A DNA stretch of 64,000 bases from Amborella trichopoda (GCF_000471905.2 NW_006498233.1:3214112-3278111); one strand, 5' to 3'. Counted from the first letter of the stretch, positions 13,017-24,864 are shown. A program made the numbers and translations. Notes: generated by a model from the letters alone, not told the origin.

Positions 13017-13271
13017 TCAGGAAAAGGAAGCGAGAGAAAACTCGCCCGAATCATCATCTTCAATGAGAGGATGAGCTCGATGGGCTGGTCTCGCCGACGG
13101 CAATGCCTTGGACCTAGGAGCAGCAGGAGAGAGAGAGCGCACAGAGTTCTTTGTCGGAGCAGTGGCGTAAGAGCTCGATCTCTCGCCTCGAAGGGTAGAC
13201 CTGGACATCTCTCTAGCCAGCCACAAGACCACAACAATGGACTGGAAGATGAGAGAGAGAGGCAGTTGCAA
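13017..13271 (-). CDS. Unidentified Ser/Arg/Pro-rich ORF, possible 5' exon
   Basis: This is a minus-strand ORF of 84 codons in the most GC-rich non-transposon stretch of the window. From the second ATG (13220) it reads MSRSTLRGERSSSYATAPTK, then a Ser/Pro/Arg-rich run ending in an acidic IEDDDSGE. Upstream (13250-13600, minus orientation) is a CT-rich leader typical of plant 5' UTRs. The basic, low-complexity composition resembles the N-terminal tails that precede the motor in ARK-type kinesins, and the motor exons lie 5.3 kb downstream on the same strand. A direct join is not obvious: the only nearby donor is weak (GGCGA|GTTTTC) and would need an alternative acceptor ten bases inside the next exon. 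The ORF may be unrelated. Confidence 0.3.
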   Translation of the reverse strand: MQLPLSLIFQSIVVVLWLAREMSRSTLRGERSSSYATAPTKNSVRSLSPAAPRSKALPSARPAHRAHPLIEDDDSGEFSLASFS

Positions 13272-13904
13272 GAGAAATGAAAGTTAGAGAGAGAGGGGAA
13301 GTTGAAGGTGGGGTTAATAGAGAGGGAAAGGAAGAATTGAAAATTAGTTGGAGGCCGGCACGACGCAGTGATGGGCTGGCCCCGGCCGCTTAAAAAAATG
13401 GGGCCTGCTTCTGTTCTCATCGACTCAGTCCAACCATAATGTGCAGAGACACCCATCATCCTTCCAAATTTCTCCGCGTATGCAGCCGAGTGTAGAGAGA
13501 AAGTATGGATTCGAATTTGGAAGTTTAGAGAGAGAACGTTCAATTTTGGGGGGAAAGGGATAGAGAGGGGTCTGGACGCTTGCGGGAGCAGAGGGCGAGG
13601 CTCTTGGACGTTTTTGAAAATTGGGTAAATTGTTTTCATCCGCGCACTGGTACGGCATGTTCCCGCGGGAGTACGTGTATATTTACTCCACAAGGCAAAC
13701 GACCGGCGAAGATTTCTTTTTTTTTTTTTGAAAACTACCAAAAAAAAAAAAAATACCACTCGCAACCAACTTTTTTCTCACTATTTTCTCCAAAACAAGC
13801 TTTATATGCAAATACTCCCAAAAAAAAAAAAGTATATTTTTTAAACGAAGATGTCTTTCTTGTACACAAAAATCATTTTGGCTAGATTTGACTTTGACTT
13901 TTGG

Positions 13905-14225
13905 ATCCAGTACCATATTGTCGGAGGGCACTATTATATTGTCGGAGCGCACAAGTGTCGGACCGCCTTAAGACAACTACCCGACCGAAACCGAGTACTA
14001 CGAGACCGCTTTTTACATAGTATCGGAGCCCTAAAATCCAATAACATCTACTACTAGACCACCCTTTGCAACTACCGAACAGCCATTTTCAATTGTTGAA
14101 CCACACTTTACACTGTACCGAAGCTCTACTGTCGAACCGTATTTTATACAATGCCGGAACACTACTGTCGATCGCATTTACACAGTATCAAATCGTCTAT
14201 TTACACAGTATCAAATCGTCTATTT
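13905..14225 (+). repeat. Degenerate tandem repeat of about 35 bp
   Basis: The motif 'tactgtcgaaccgcatttta' followed by 'cacagtaccggagc' recurs in degraded form about nine times. Recurrent words are 'gtcgga', 'cgaac', 'gaccgc' and 'acagtat'. The last two units are nearly identical 21-bp copies of 'cagtatcaaatcgtctattt' (14187-14228). No coding role is apparent. Confidence 0.6.
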
Positions 14226-14447
14226 TGGTGGGAGAGAGGGGAGAGAGGTATAGGTAAGGTAAAAGTGAGAGAGGGTAGTTTAGATATTTTTTTATTTTTT
14301 ATTTGGTTAGGGGGTATTTACATAAAAAAATATATTTTGGGGAAACAAATGAGAGAAAAAGTTAGGTTGGGGCTAAGTTGTATAGATAGTGTAGTTTTGG
14401 GATTGTTTTTGTAATATTTTTTTTTTTTAAATATATATATATATATA

Positions 14448-14658
14448 CAATAAAACTATTTACCTTTGGTACAAGGTGGTCACAATTAATCTTGTCTTTC
14501 AGATGTGAAATTGGGTGGTTGCATTTATTTGATTTATCAAACTCAAAGTTCAAAAGAAATTTTTTCAAACTTTATGACACACCCAAACTATTAGATTTGA
14601 CATCGGACGGCTATAAGTAATTGTGACCTCCATATTCCAAAGGTAAATAGTCTCATTG
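14448..14658. mobile_element. MITE family C, copy 1 (TA-flanked, 45-bp TIRs)
   Basis: The left end (CAATAAAACTATTTACCTTT...) and the reverse complement of the right end (CAATGAGACTATTTACCTTT...) agree over about 45 bp, through 'ggtcacaatta'. Both ends abut TA within local TA runs, consistent with a TA target duplication. A related copy lies at 54738-54940. It has no coding capacity. Confidence 0.8.
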
Positions 14659-14718
14659 TATATATATTTTGTTTTTTTTTTTCTAGAAAATTACTCATAT
14701 ATTATATTTAATCCCGGT

Positions 14719-15106
14719 AATATATGGTTGCAACCTTAAAACGTAAAATTAAAAATGCACCTCACAAATCCACTAGAAAATGTTGTTTCAATGTTGAAAA
14801 ACTCTCTAATTGATCATCTCCATATCGAAATTTTTAATATGAAATAAAAAAAAATTAAGTCTTAGAAATAGTGTATCTTACAACACATTATCTAGACCGT
14901 CCATTTTTAAGATTTTCATGTGTTTATAGATTTACTTGATTTTAACCATTTTTGAAGTTTAAAAGTTTACAATTAGATATTAAAATAGATTTTTAGATAA
15001 GCTTATAGATGTTTTTATATCAAAATTACATGATAAAATTTGGAGGTGTGCCTTAATTGGATTGTTTAAAGTTGCAACCTTATAAAAACCACACTCATTC
15101 TTAAAA
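14719..15106. mobile_element. MITE family A, copy 1
   Basis: This copy is co-linear with seven others in the window. One end carries 'ggttgcaaccttaaaa', the middle 'gatcatctccatatcgaaat' and 'ctagaccgtccattttta', and the far end 'aaagttgcaaccttataaaa'. The left terminus is degraded and I cannot assign its target duplication. Confidence 0.75.
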
Positions 15107-15304
15107 TACCCCGCAATTTTTTCATGTTACGGGTTATCTTTTTCAGTTTTTTTTCCTTTGTCCCTAATTAGGACATTGGAAGTCTGAAGTCATATATGAG
15201 ATTGGACTTTTAATGTCTGTAATCATAAAAAAGTTTAGCGCGCACCTGTTGCCTCCTTCATTTTCCATATTTCCATCCAAATGAAAATGTGTATTGTTGT
15301 TTTA

Positions 15305-17432
15305 GGGCCTGGTTGGGTACTTGGATTTTAAGGCATGGATTCTTAATATATTGTATATTGTCAAAATCTACTATTTGAATTGCTGTATGACTAGGATAGT
15401 TAAAAACAAGAAAATCAAAATCATAGAAATAAAACAAGACCTACTTTTCCATAATTTCATTTCCACACTAAAACCTGTTTTTTTACATTTCCAAGGCCCA
15501 TGGATTTCACCTCCCTCGACCTGAAATATAGGAAGCATTTAGTAGATATGAAAATTTTTTAAAAAAAAGTACTTAAATTTTTTAAAGAGAGAAACTATCT
15601 CAAAATTTTTAGAAAGAAAAACTATCTCAAATTTTAACTTTTACAGGGAAAGTATGTTAAAATTTTAGAGAGAGAAAGTATGTTAAAATTTTAGAGAAAA
15701 AGTAACAAATTTTTTTAGAAAGATAAACCATCTCAAAACTTTAGAGAGATAAACTGTATCAAATTTTAACTTTTAAAAAGAGAAATTATGTTAAAATTTT
15801 GGAGAGAGAAAGTATGTTAAAATTTTATATAAAAAAGTACCAATTTTTTTAGAGAGATAAACTATTTTTAAAATTTTAGAGAGAGAAACAATCTCAAATT
15901 TTAATTTTTAGAGAGAAACTATCATATTTTAGAGAGAGAAAGTATATGCAAATTTTTAGAGAGAGAAACTATCTCAATTTTTTAGAGAGAGAAACAATCT
16001 CATATTTTAATTTTTAGATGGAGAAACTATATCAATTTTAGAGAGAGGACCTAAAAAGTTTTAAAAATATAAACTATCTCAAAAAAATTTTTAGAGAGAG
16101 AAACTATATCAAATCTTAAGTTTTAAAGAGAGAAACTATTCTTAAAATTGTAGAGAGATAAAGTATTCTTAAACTTTTAGAGAGAAACTATTATAAATTT
16201 TAGAAAGAAAAACCACATAAAAAATTTAGAGAGAAATATTTCAGTTTTACAGAGAAAAACTATCTCGAATTTTGAGTTTTAGAGAAAAACTATAACGAAT
16301 TTTGAATTTTAGAAAGAGAAAATATATTAAAATTTTAGAAATAGAAATTATATCAAATTTTAGAGAGATAAACTACCTAGAAAATTTTAGAGAGAGATGG
16401 AGAAAGAAACTATCGCAAAATTTATATTTTAGAGAGAAAAGGTATATTAAAATTTTCGAGAGATAAACTATATCAAATTTTAAATAGTGAAAGTATATAA
16501 AATTTTTAGAGAGAGAAACTATCTCAAAAAAAATTACAGAGATAAACTATCTCAAATTTTAAGTTTTAGAGATAGAAGGTATCTCAAATTTTAAACTTTA
16601 GAAAGAAAACGTATATCAAAGTTTAGAGAGATACTATATCAAATTTTAAAGAGATAAATTATTTCAAAATTTTAGAGAGAGAAACTATCTCAAACTTGAA
16701 GTTTTGGAGAGATAAAATACCATAAAATTTAGGAGAGTAACTATATCAAATTTAGAGAGAGAAAGTACATAATTTATTTTAGAAAAATAAACTATCGCAA
16801 AATTTATAGAGAGAAATCATCTCAAATTTTAGCTTTTAGAAAGAGAAAGTATATTAAAATTTGAGAGAAAAACTATAACATATTTTAGAGAGAGAAACTA
16901 CTTAAAAATGTTTAGAGAGAGAAACTATCTCAAAATTATTGAATAGGGGAACTATCTCAAGTTTTAAATTTTAGAGAGAGTATCTTAAAATTTTAAAAAG
17001 AGAAACTATATTAAATTTTAGAGAAAGTAAAGCACCTAAAAATTTTAGAGAGAGAAGTTATCTCAAAATTTTTAGATAAATATTTTCAATTTTTAAATTT
17101 TGGATAGAAAGTATATTAAATTTTAGAGAGACAAAACCATGTCAAATTTTAGAGAGAGAAACTATCTCAAATTTTTTATAGATACATGTTTCCAACTTTT
17201 TAGTTTTAGAAAAAAAAAATATATAAAAATTTTAGAGAGATAAATTGTATGAAGCTTCGTTACCAAACAATGGACATAGAAGTGATTGTAAGGAATTCAT
17301 AAATTTTGTATAATTTATCCAAACAAGAGGTTTGAGGAATCCATAATAAAAATCTTTGATATTAAAAATCTAAAGATTTCTTTTGATTTTAAATATATAA
17401 TATTCCTAATTTCGTCCTATCCAAACGGGCCC
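15305..17432. mobile_element. Tourist/Harbinger-like element with TTA duplication
   Basis: The left end is GGGCCTGGTTGGGTACTTGG, and the right end, inverted, is GGGCCCGTTTGGATAGGACG. Both sides are flanked by TTA (15302-15304 and 17433-17435). GGGCC(T/C)GTTTGG termini with a 3-bp TTA/TAA duplication are characteristic of plant Tourist-type (PIF/Harbinger) MITEs. At 2.1 kb it is long for a MITE because most of the interior is a degenerate tandem array (next entry). There is no transposase. Confidence 0.7.
15540..17245 (+). repeat. Degenerate AT/GA tandem array inside the Tourist-like element
   Basis: About 1.7 kb consists of variable units of roughly 25-40 bp built on 'agagagaaactatctcaaat' followed by 'tttaaatttt'. 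Unit length and order vary and no two units are identical over long stretches, so the array is old. Stops occur in all frames. One strand is strongly purine-biased within each unit. Confidence 0.85.
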
Positions 17433-17575
17433 TTAATGAATTTTTATCAAGGTAAAATAGGAAATGCAAATTTTTTAATAAAAGACTTTTTAAGAGAAAG
17501 AAGGGGGTTTTCCATTCGTTTCTCTCACATATCCGTCGATCAATCTCACTCTCTCCAACAAGATTCAAGAAAGCA

Positions 17576-19228
17576 TGAGTGAGACACTGGCCAAATATAT
17601 CATAATCGGGTAATTTTTTTTATATTGTGTTGGATCCTTGCTTGTTTTACTCTAGGTTTAAGGAAATTATCATAAAATTTTCATAAAAAGGTCAATAAAC
17701 AGTAAAGCCCTAATATTTTTTTGTTTATAGTTTAACTTTTTGACATTATGATCATCATTGAAGCTTTTTTCAATTAATTGGGGTCGGCTATCTTAAATCT
17801 GTCATTTTACTTTATTAACAGTCATAACTACAATGAGGCTAAAAATCTCTTTATATTTTTACACTACTTCCAACTGCCTTTTTACACCTACTCTTTGCCC
17901 ACTTTTTAGCCTTTCTACTTAAGCTAACCCATATCTCCTAACAAGTGTTGTAATGGATCAGCGTCACACATGGTCGGCTCACCTAAGACTATTTTATCTC
18001 ATCTTATCACCTGCTGGTGCCATACATATCTCTTGAATATATTCATTTCAAAATTCTACCACCTATTCTCTTTCTACTCATCCATCTCAACATCTTCATC
18101 TCAACTATATTCATTCTATGGGTATGTTGTTTATGGAATGTCCAACATTTCTCCCTCATAAAGTGAAGTTGGTCTCACAATTGTTCTATAGAACTTGTCA
18201 TTCAGTTTCATTCGTATGCGACGATCACATAAAACTCTGGTTGTAACTTCAATTCCTATATGCAATATCTTCTTCAATTTCTCCATTTTTTCAAATTATC
18301 AACCCAAGATATCAATTAAATTTTTATATGTTTCTAAAATCCTAAATTGTTAATATTCCCCAAGCATAATCTTTTCCCTTTTTTCACAGGTTTAGTTATT
18401 TTTTTATTTTTATTTATTTTTGCTCAATACGACTAGCAAGGACTTCTATAGTTTGTAAAAGCCAATTAAATAAAGAACAAAAAGTGTGAAAAGGAAAAAG
18501 GAATACGTTTGCAGTAATCTATCATCTTTTTTAATTTTCAATTTTCTTGAAATTTTTTTCAAATAATAATATTAATTGCGGAAAATAGAAAAACAACAAA
18601 TTAATTTAAGAAATAAAAAATATATTGAAGTGTTTTTTTTTTTTTGACTATCGAATTTTATGTTGTTCTCTTTTCAACTGATTTCATGTTTCTCTTTTTT
18701 ATTTGCATTTTTCTGATTCTTCTAAAAATTAGAAAATGTAAAGTTGAAGATGGAAATTTATTACGGCATATGCGTTGAAGATTGAGGAATCGTTGATTTT
18801 CTTTATGGTTATTTTGGTTCGGATGTGATTATTGGTGGGTTAATCTATGTCTTTGTAGTTTCATAGGATTTTGGATGTGATTTTTGGTTTTTTTTTTTTT
18901 AGTTTATTATTATTATTATTATTATTATTATGGTTTTACAATTACATTGTGTGTTTTATATCTCTTTGGACCTAGAGTTGTTTTTATCATAGAAGTTAGT
19001 AACAATGATATTTTGTTTGAATATGGTAGTTTTTGGCTGCCTTTGATGTGAGTATATGCTTCTACGTGAATTTAATTGGTAGTTATTTGTAAGATTTTTT
19101 TAACTGTCGACCTTACTCTCTAACTTGATTATTTAACTCAGGACGACAAAAAAAATTTCGGCAATGGCAGCTGACGGAGTGCAATTGGTATTTCATTAGG
19201 GAGGATCTTTCGATATGGTCTAAGAAGG
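17576..19228 (+). other. Candidate two-exon transcript fragment
   Basis: After a CT-rich leader (17515-17560) an ATG at 17575-17577 opens MSETLAKYIIIG and meets a donor-like GG|GTAATT near 17608. A clean acceptor (tttaactcag|gacgac) at 19142 and a strong donor (AAGAAGG|GTGAGT) at 19228/19229 bracket a plausible exon. Spliced, the two would encode only about 30 residues before a stop. The intervening 1.5 kb contains a minus-strand RTE fragment. I do not recognise the product; it could be a relic of the 5' end of a host gene. Confidence 0.2.
17745..18290 (-). mobile_element. RTE-clade LINE 3' fragment (minus strand)
   Basis: Read on the minus strand, the segment ends in 'agccgaccccaattaattga' followed by a short GAT-like tail, the classic RTE 3' terminus. 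Upstream, the complement of 'ttctatagaacttg' and 'atgcgacgatcacataaaac' corresponds to conserved C-terminal RT coding sequence of plant RTE elements. It is interrupted by stops and indels. Confidence 0.7.
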
Positions 19229-19370
19229 GTGAGTACTTTGAATTTTCCCTCAACCCATCCCAAACCGAGGTAAATGAGATGGGTTGTGTTAGTTAAGTAG
19301 TCAATATTAAAGTTTGAAGAAACTTATTGTCAATCTTTAACATACGTTATTGCAGCGTATATCCAGTACA

Positions 19371-19592
19371 TAACCTATTAGGTGGTGCGAGTTAGTTCAA
19401 GTGGAATGCTTAAAAAAAGCAAGAGATAGACCCAAAAGGACATGATTGGAAGTAGCGAGAAAAGATATAGAAACTTATAACGTCACTGAGGGTATGACTC
19501 TTGATAGAGCAGAATGACGGATCAAAATTCATGTAGCCAACCGTAAATAGTTGGGAAAAGGTTACGAGGATGATCATGATGATCTTTTAATA
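19371..19592 (+). mobile_element. RTE-clade LINE 3' end, second plus-strand copy
   Basis: The sequence parallels 3690-3896: 'cgagttagttcaagtg', then 'cccaaaaggacatg', 'gagggtatgactcttgatag', 'agttgggaaaagg' and a GAT-rich tail. It starts further 3' than the copy at 3509 and has several substitutions, so it is an independent and more decayed insertion. Confidence 0.75.
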
Positions 19593-20589
19593 GAAACTCG
19601 AAAGAAGTTAAGATTTCAGGTAAAGGGGGGAATGGAAGGTGAGGTTCATATCATATGAATAGATCTCTAGACCGAATGAGCCAGCCGGGTATTATAAAAA
19701 AATTCAAAACAATTATATAAAATCCCCAAAAAAGTTATTTTGTTTGTAATGCATTTTTTAATGTTTTTCATCATTTTGGCAAAAATTGAAATTTGTTTTC
19801 ACCATTAATACTTATTTTTATATTTTTTCATCTTTTTTGAAAATATTTAAAAATACCAATGGGCACAAATCGATTCATTAAAATCTATTTTTTTCATTAT
19901 TTTTCGCTTTTATTTGGATGTGTTTTATTAATTAATGCTTTAAATATATTTTTAATATTTTATTCGACTTTTTTTTTATATTTTTTAATACTTTTTTTAC
20001 CACCCGGGAATTGCTCAGTTAGACGGATTTATCGATTGGGCCGATTAAACCGCTTCCAACCCCGTGTCTGGTTAATTGTTCAAATTCGATTTTTCCTACA
20101 CTGGTTGAGAGTTGGCACCTCTAACATCGTTGCATATGTTTCATCCCAGACGGGGTTACATACCTTGCAAATTCCACCAACATAAGCTGATGATGGCGGT
20201 CCATCGAGAATGACTAGGAGCAAGAAATAATTGCTTGTTAGTCTAGAATCTATTTATCCTGAACATGTCTTGTAATTGCCCTTTGCATTTTACTGTTGAG
20301 GCCCAATGAAACGGTGTCTAACCCCATTGTGCACAACGAGCGCGACATTGAGGACATTGATCCCATAGAGAGCCCACGCATAGGAGATCGAAATGAAGTT
20401 GTACTCCAGATTAGTCAAAGATTGGATAATTAACACTGACATCACCAGGTTGATTATATCATATTTAATAACTTTGTTTTGAAGTTTGTGAAAAGCAAAG
20501 ATGGATGGTCTGGCCAAAGTGCAAAGCACATGGATCTATATGAAAAGTGTACTACTATAGGGTTGGTAATACAATATATTTAACGGTTT

Positions 20590-21700
20590 TGAGCATGGTG
20601 AATGAGCACACATATAGTGGTCTGATGCGGAGTCTTCATCAGCCTTTGGCTCAAAGCCAATGGGTGGGAAAGAAGATTAGAGATCGTGTACAAAACTAGG
20701 AAGGTATAACATGAAGAGATAATGTGAACAATTTGCAACACAACCATAGTGTTCTATTGGGAAAGGGGCTAGGCTCATGGTGATAGTACCCCGTACCCAA
20801 ATCACCACGTTGTGGTTTTCATTCCCACCACTAGCGCCACCTCACTAATACTTTCGAAAAAGCTAACTCCTAATTTACTTAAAAAATTGGGTAAGGAGCC
20901 TGTCTTCCCCACTGAATTATAAAAAAAAAACAAAAAACAGACCATGATATCTTACATACAAGTATGGTGAGCAAGAAGGTAATAACACATGGATCAGAAG
21001 ATGAAGCATACAAGTACTTGGAAAACTTTGAGCCACCACCCTTAAACATAACTGCTCATTGCGATAAACAACTTCAAATGTCTTTTCCTTGCATTCCATA
21101 ATGTCTTGAGGTTTTCTTTAATCGATGCACGCCTCTAAGAAGTCGGATTTATTTGAAGGATGCAAGCCTCCAAGAATTCTTAATTGGATGTTCTTAAAAG
21201 GAAGATACCTAGTGATCTTGTTATGTGCCATTGGAGTAAATGCTCAAGATGAGGATGGTGATAGCTGGCATGGGTTATTATGTATCTTGAATGAATTATT
21301 CCATGAGTGTCCCAATTTTACTGCATTGACCATTATATCTGACCGACAAAAAGGTTTGATACAAGCAATTGAAGATATTTTTCCCAGTTTTACTACATTG
21401 ACCATTTTGCATGTGGCATTTAACAAAGAATTTCAAATGACATTTTGGAAAGGCAGCGAATTGTTCAGTATTGACTTCTTTATTCTAAAAGAAAGCTCAT
21501 AAATTGATTATGCAAAAGTTTGACAGAAGAATATGTGAGATACAAAATGCTTACAAAGCTGCATATGACTATATTATGGAAATATGCCCAGAAAAATGGC
21601 CCAATACTCATCTCTTAGGGGCTAGTTATAATCATCTGACATCTATGCTGATTCCTTTAAAAAGTGGATAATGTCAGCTGACGCTTACACTTTGTGAATT
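20590..21700 (+). pseudogene. MULE (Mutator-like) transposase remnant
   Basis: The plus-strand ORF 21125-21502 contains GCKPPRILNWMFLKGRY, SWHGLLCIL, TIISDRQKGLIQAIEDIFP and FWKGSELF. In order, these match the MULE transposase domain: first catalytic Asp region replaced by NWMFLKGRY, then the SDRQKGL signature around the second Asp, then the region before the Glu. The first position has N where the family has D. Upstream, at 20625-20690, SQWVGKKIRDRV matches the N-terminal MULE region. Between them a short poly(A)-ended repeat (20762-20940) is inserted. Many stops follow 21502. No TIRs are identifiable. This is a dead fragment. Confidence 0.7.
20762..20940 (+). repeat. Short A-tailed dispersed repeat (SINE-like), copy 1
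   Basis: The segment carries 'aatcaccacgttgtggtttt', 'cattcccaccact', 'aaaaagctaactcctaattt' and 'cttcccc', ending in an A-rich run. Related copies occur at 53245-53402 and, more diverged, 36610-36770. Repetition, short size and an A-rich 3' end suggest a SINE, but I cannot place convincing polymerase III A and B boxes. Confidence 0.45.
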
Positions 21701-22604
21701 CCTGAGATTTAAGTTGACGAGCAGGCTCTCACAGAGAATGTAGGAAGCAAGCAGGTGGATTGGTGTCCTAATTCCATCTCCACAAAAAAAAGTTAGACAT
21801 GCAAAGGGGAAGGCAAGGTTTCTACACAATGTAATACCGGTAGCGGATATGTTATGATATCCAATGTATCGGGAAGATATACGGTGCTGATATAGCTAGA
21901 TGGAGATGCCCTTACAGGCTTTGGCAGATTGGTGAGATACAGTGTAGTCAAGTCGTTGCTAAGTATAAATTGTAGGCACCTTGAGGTCATGGCATCCTAC
22001 ATTAGTTACTTCATAATGGAACTTTTGAAAAAGTAATACAAATTTCATTTCAACTTATACTTGGCCGTTGGACCCAAGACATTTTGATAAGTCTAAAGAC
22101 CACTTCAGACTTTGAATAGCCAAAGTGGTAAAAATTCGAAGTGGTCTTTGGATCCAGAGCATTTTGAGTGCTGGTAGGTCTAGATAAAACTTTAGATTTG
22201 GGATATTTGATGGTTTGCCACTTTAGATATCCAAAATCTGGAGTAGACTCTTGTGTACTTGTCATATGTATTTTTCTCAATACTTGTCATATGTATTTTT
22301 CTCAATACTCTAGTTTGGTTTTGTACCCCTTTCCCTTTTTTCTCTTTCTTGATTATACCTCAATATATGTGCTTACATTGCATGTTTGAATGTATATGAT
22401 AATATTAGAGAGACCAATATGTTTCAAATAAGGGTCTATGTTTTAATTTGGAAAGTCAGTGGGGGAGAAGGCCCCCTACCCGAATTTTTCATCAATAGAA
22501 ATAGAAGAATACATTAGTTTACAACCCTATAGTAGGACAGTTACGTCAAATCATGTTATAAAAGAAGAAAGAGAAAGTCTAGTGGACGGCTACATCAAAT
22601 CGTG

Positions 22605-23600
22605 GCGCCTGAGTAGACCGATCCTCTCTTAGTGAGGGCATCAGCTACCATATTCACATCTCGAAAATCATAGACAACAATATGCCAAATGTAGAGCAAG
22701 AGCTTGGCATGACAATTGTATGCCACCATCTGTAATCTCCATGGGGCCACGACGTCGATTCTGAATAGCATCCACTTTGAATAGCATCCACTCTGAATAG
22801 CATCCACCATAGAGATGAATCACTTCCTATCTGTAAAGGGAGCAACCTTTTGCATAGCTAAACCCTCTTCTAATACCTAGAATTCTGCATAATTATTAGA
22901 AGCAAATCTAAAATGTTTAGTGAAAGCGGCCACAAATCCACCAATGTTGTTTCTTATGACCCCACCACCACCTGCCAAACCAAGATTATGTAATGACGCA
23001 CCATCAATATTCAACTTATACTACTGGACCTTCGGGAGTGACCATGCAACTCGGATAAGGTATTTTTGCTTTTGATAGACATCGAGTAATATGAAGATTG
23101 CCAATAATCACCTTTTTTTGACAATGGGGGGCCCATTAATCTAACTTCTGTTAGAGCCTTGACAGGTGAAGCAATACGAATAACAATTTGCTCTCTCCTT
23201 GATGCTTAGATGTAAAAAACCTTTTTATTTCTCTCCTCCCATAGAAATCGTGAAGAATATACCCATCCAGATGTTGAAAAACCCAGATGATTGAATTTGA
23301 AGGCTAGCCAACTACGATGAATATCTTGGGCTAAAGATGCAAGCATAAATCTCTTACCACACCGTCAGGCTAAAGAGTGCCACACACCTTGCAAAAAGAG
23401 CAATGAAACAAGAGGCGACAAAAGTTGTCCTCATTGTTCGTGTAAAAAGGGTAGATAGTAGCCATATGACAACCTTGCTGTTGAAATATATATGTAGTTG
23501 GAAGCCGATTGTGCATAGCAAGTCAGGAAAAATATTTAGCCTAAGGATGACATTTGGCAGACCAAAGAGCATGAAAAATAGGCTGGGTGAACTGCCTAAT
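22605..23600 (-). mobile_element. L1-type LINE remnant (zf-RVT and RNase H region)
   Basis: Minus-strand translations in shifting frames give, in order, CSF...VCGTL-like zinc-binding RT tail text (about 23340-23420), WEERNKKVF (about 23225), KLNIDGASLHNLGLAGGGGV (about 23005-22950), ASNNYAEF (about 22900) and VYDFRDVNMVADALTKRG (about 22670-22620). This order of zf-RVT, linker and RNase H is that of plant L1 LINEs. Stops and frameshifts are frequent, and the RT core is missing. Confidence 0.75.
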
Positions 23601-23619
23601 GAATTAATCTTTTTATAGG

Positions 23620-24385
23620 TAGAGAAAGAGAGGCAAGTTAAGAGGAAAAAGAGCTAAAGAAAGAAATGGAAAACCAAATGTGTACTAAATCCAGAGGAAA
23701 TAGAAAAAAAAAAAGAAGATCTGGATAATATTTTTGAGTGTTTGATCCTGGACATTAGTGTTGCACCACATCATCAAATTTTTATTTGTAGATCAATCAA
23801 AAACTTTCTTTTATGTTTGATTGCCTAGTTTTTCGAGGTTTTGTTTTGACTTCTTCAGGCGTTCAGGTCGCTGAGAACAAAGTAAAGATCATACCCCAAC
23901 TTGGAAATTTAGGCTTAGCATGTTGGCGACGATCCATCTGCCTAGGTTTACTTCGAGGGTCGTAGACGAAATCAGGGCCATGTAGGTTGAGCAGCAGTGG
24001 GAATGGGTTGGGTTGGTTGATCTAGCTCTTGCTCCTGAGCCTCGTCCTGATCCTCATCCTCATGTTGCTCCTGATTCTCATCCTCCGCAGCATGATGACT
24101 CCTCAGTTTCGATCCCCACCATATGCTTTAACATGCAATATACTCGGTGAAAAAATCATATGCCCCTATTGCATCGGCAGGTGCCTTTGGATGCCATGGT
24201 TCTTGTATCTCTAGGGCCTGGTGCAACACATTAATGCCCTGCCAAAATAAGCACCACTACAGAAGAATAATAAATGCATAAAGAAAAGCTATATAAAAAA
24301 CTACACGGAACAAATCTAAAATAATAAAATCTTCAACAAACGAACTTAGAAAATGCATAGGAAACTAAAGATTAATATATATATA
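23620..24385. other. No recognisable gene
   Basis: Short ORFs only. A small region (24030-24095) has imperfect repeats of 'cctgatcctcatcctcatg'. No LTR, TIR or domain is seen. Confidence 0.5.
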
Positions 24386-24392
24386 TATATAT

Positions 24393-24853
24393 AGAAAAAC
24401 TCTTCACAACGCATATAGGCGAAAATGAACAGTGATTTCGTCTATCCTCATCACTATCCAAACTTCATCGCACGTTCACATTAGATAGTGTTTCAATTTC
24501 AGTTTTCTCTACAAATCCAAATTACATGAAATTTGGAGCGTGTATACACATTAGTGACGTGCACCGAATAAAAATATGAAAAAAATAATTCGTAAAATAT
24601 AAATTGACCAAAATACCTTAAAATATTTTGGACAACTTATATTTTGAGAATTATTATTTTTCATATTTTTATTAAGTGCGACTCACTAAGATGCACATAC
24701 ACTCCAAATTTCAGATTATTCTGATTAGTAAAAAAGAATAAAAAATAAAATATTACCGGACTACTGTGACCGTGCGATGAAGTTTGGATGGTGATGAGGG
24801 TAGGCGAAATCAATGTTCAATTTCACCAATAGGCGTTGAAAAGACTTTTCCAT
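24393..24853. mobile_element. MITE family D, copy 1 (long-TIR foldback)
   Basis: The left arm (agaaaaactcttcacaacgc..., including 'ccaaacttcatcgcacg') matches the inverted right arm over at least 85 bp. The element is therefore close to a perfect foldback with an AT-rich loop. It is flanked by TA runs and has no coding sequence. A second copy lies at 25361-25815. Confidence 0.8.
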
Positions 24854-24864
24854 ACATATATAGA

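Noticed and set aside
12998..13765. Minus-strand 255-codon ORF overlapping the GC-richer region
   Set aside because: It runs through poly(A)/poly(T) stretches and the CT-rich leader and shows no domain. The shorter ORF in another frame (13220-13017) has the more protein-like composition, so only that was listed, at low confidence.
19640..20130. Possible hAT-type MITE ending 'ggcacctctaac'
   Set aside because: The right end resembles a hAT terminus, but I could not find a matching left end or target duplication.
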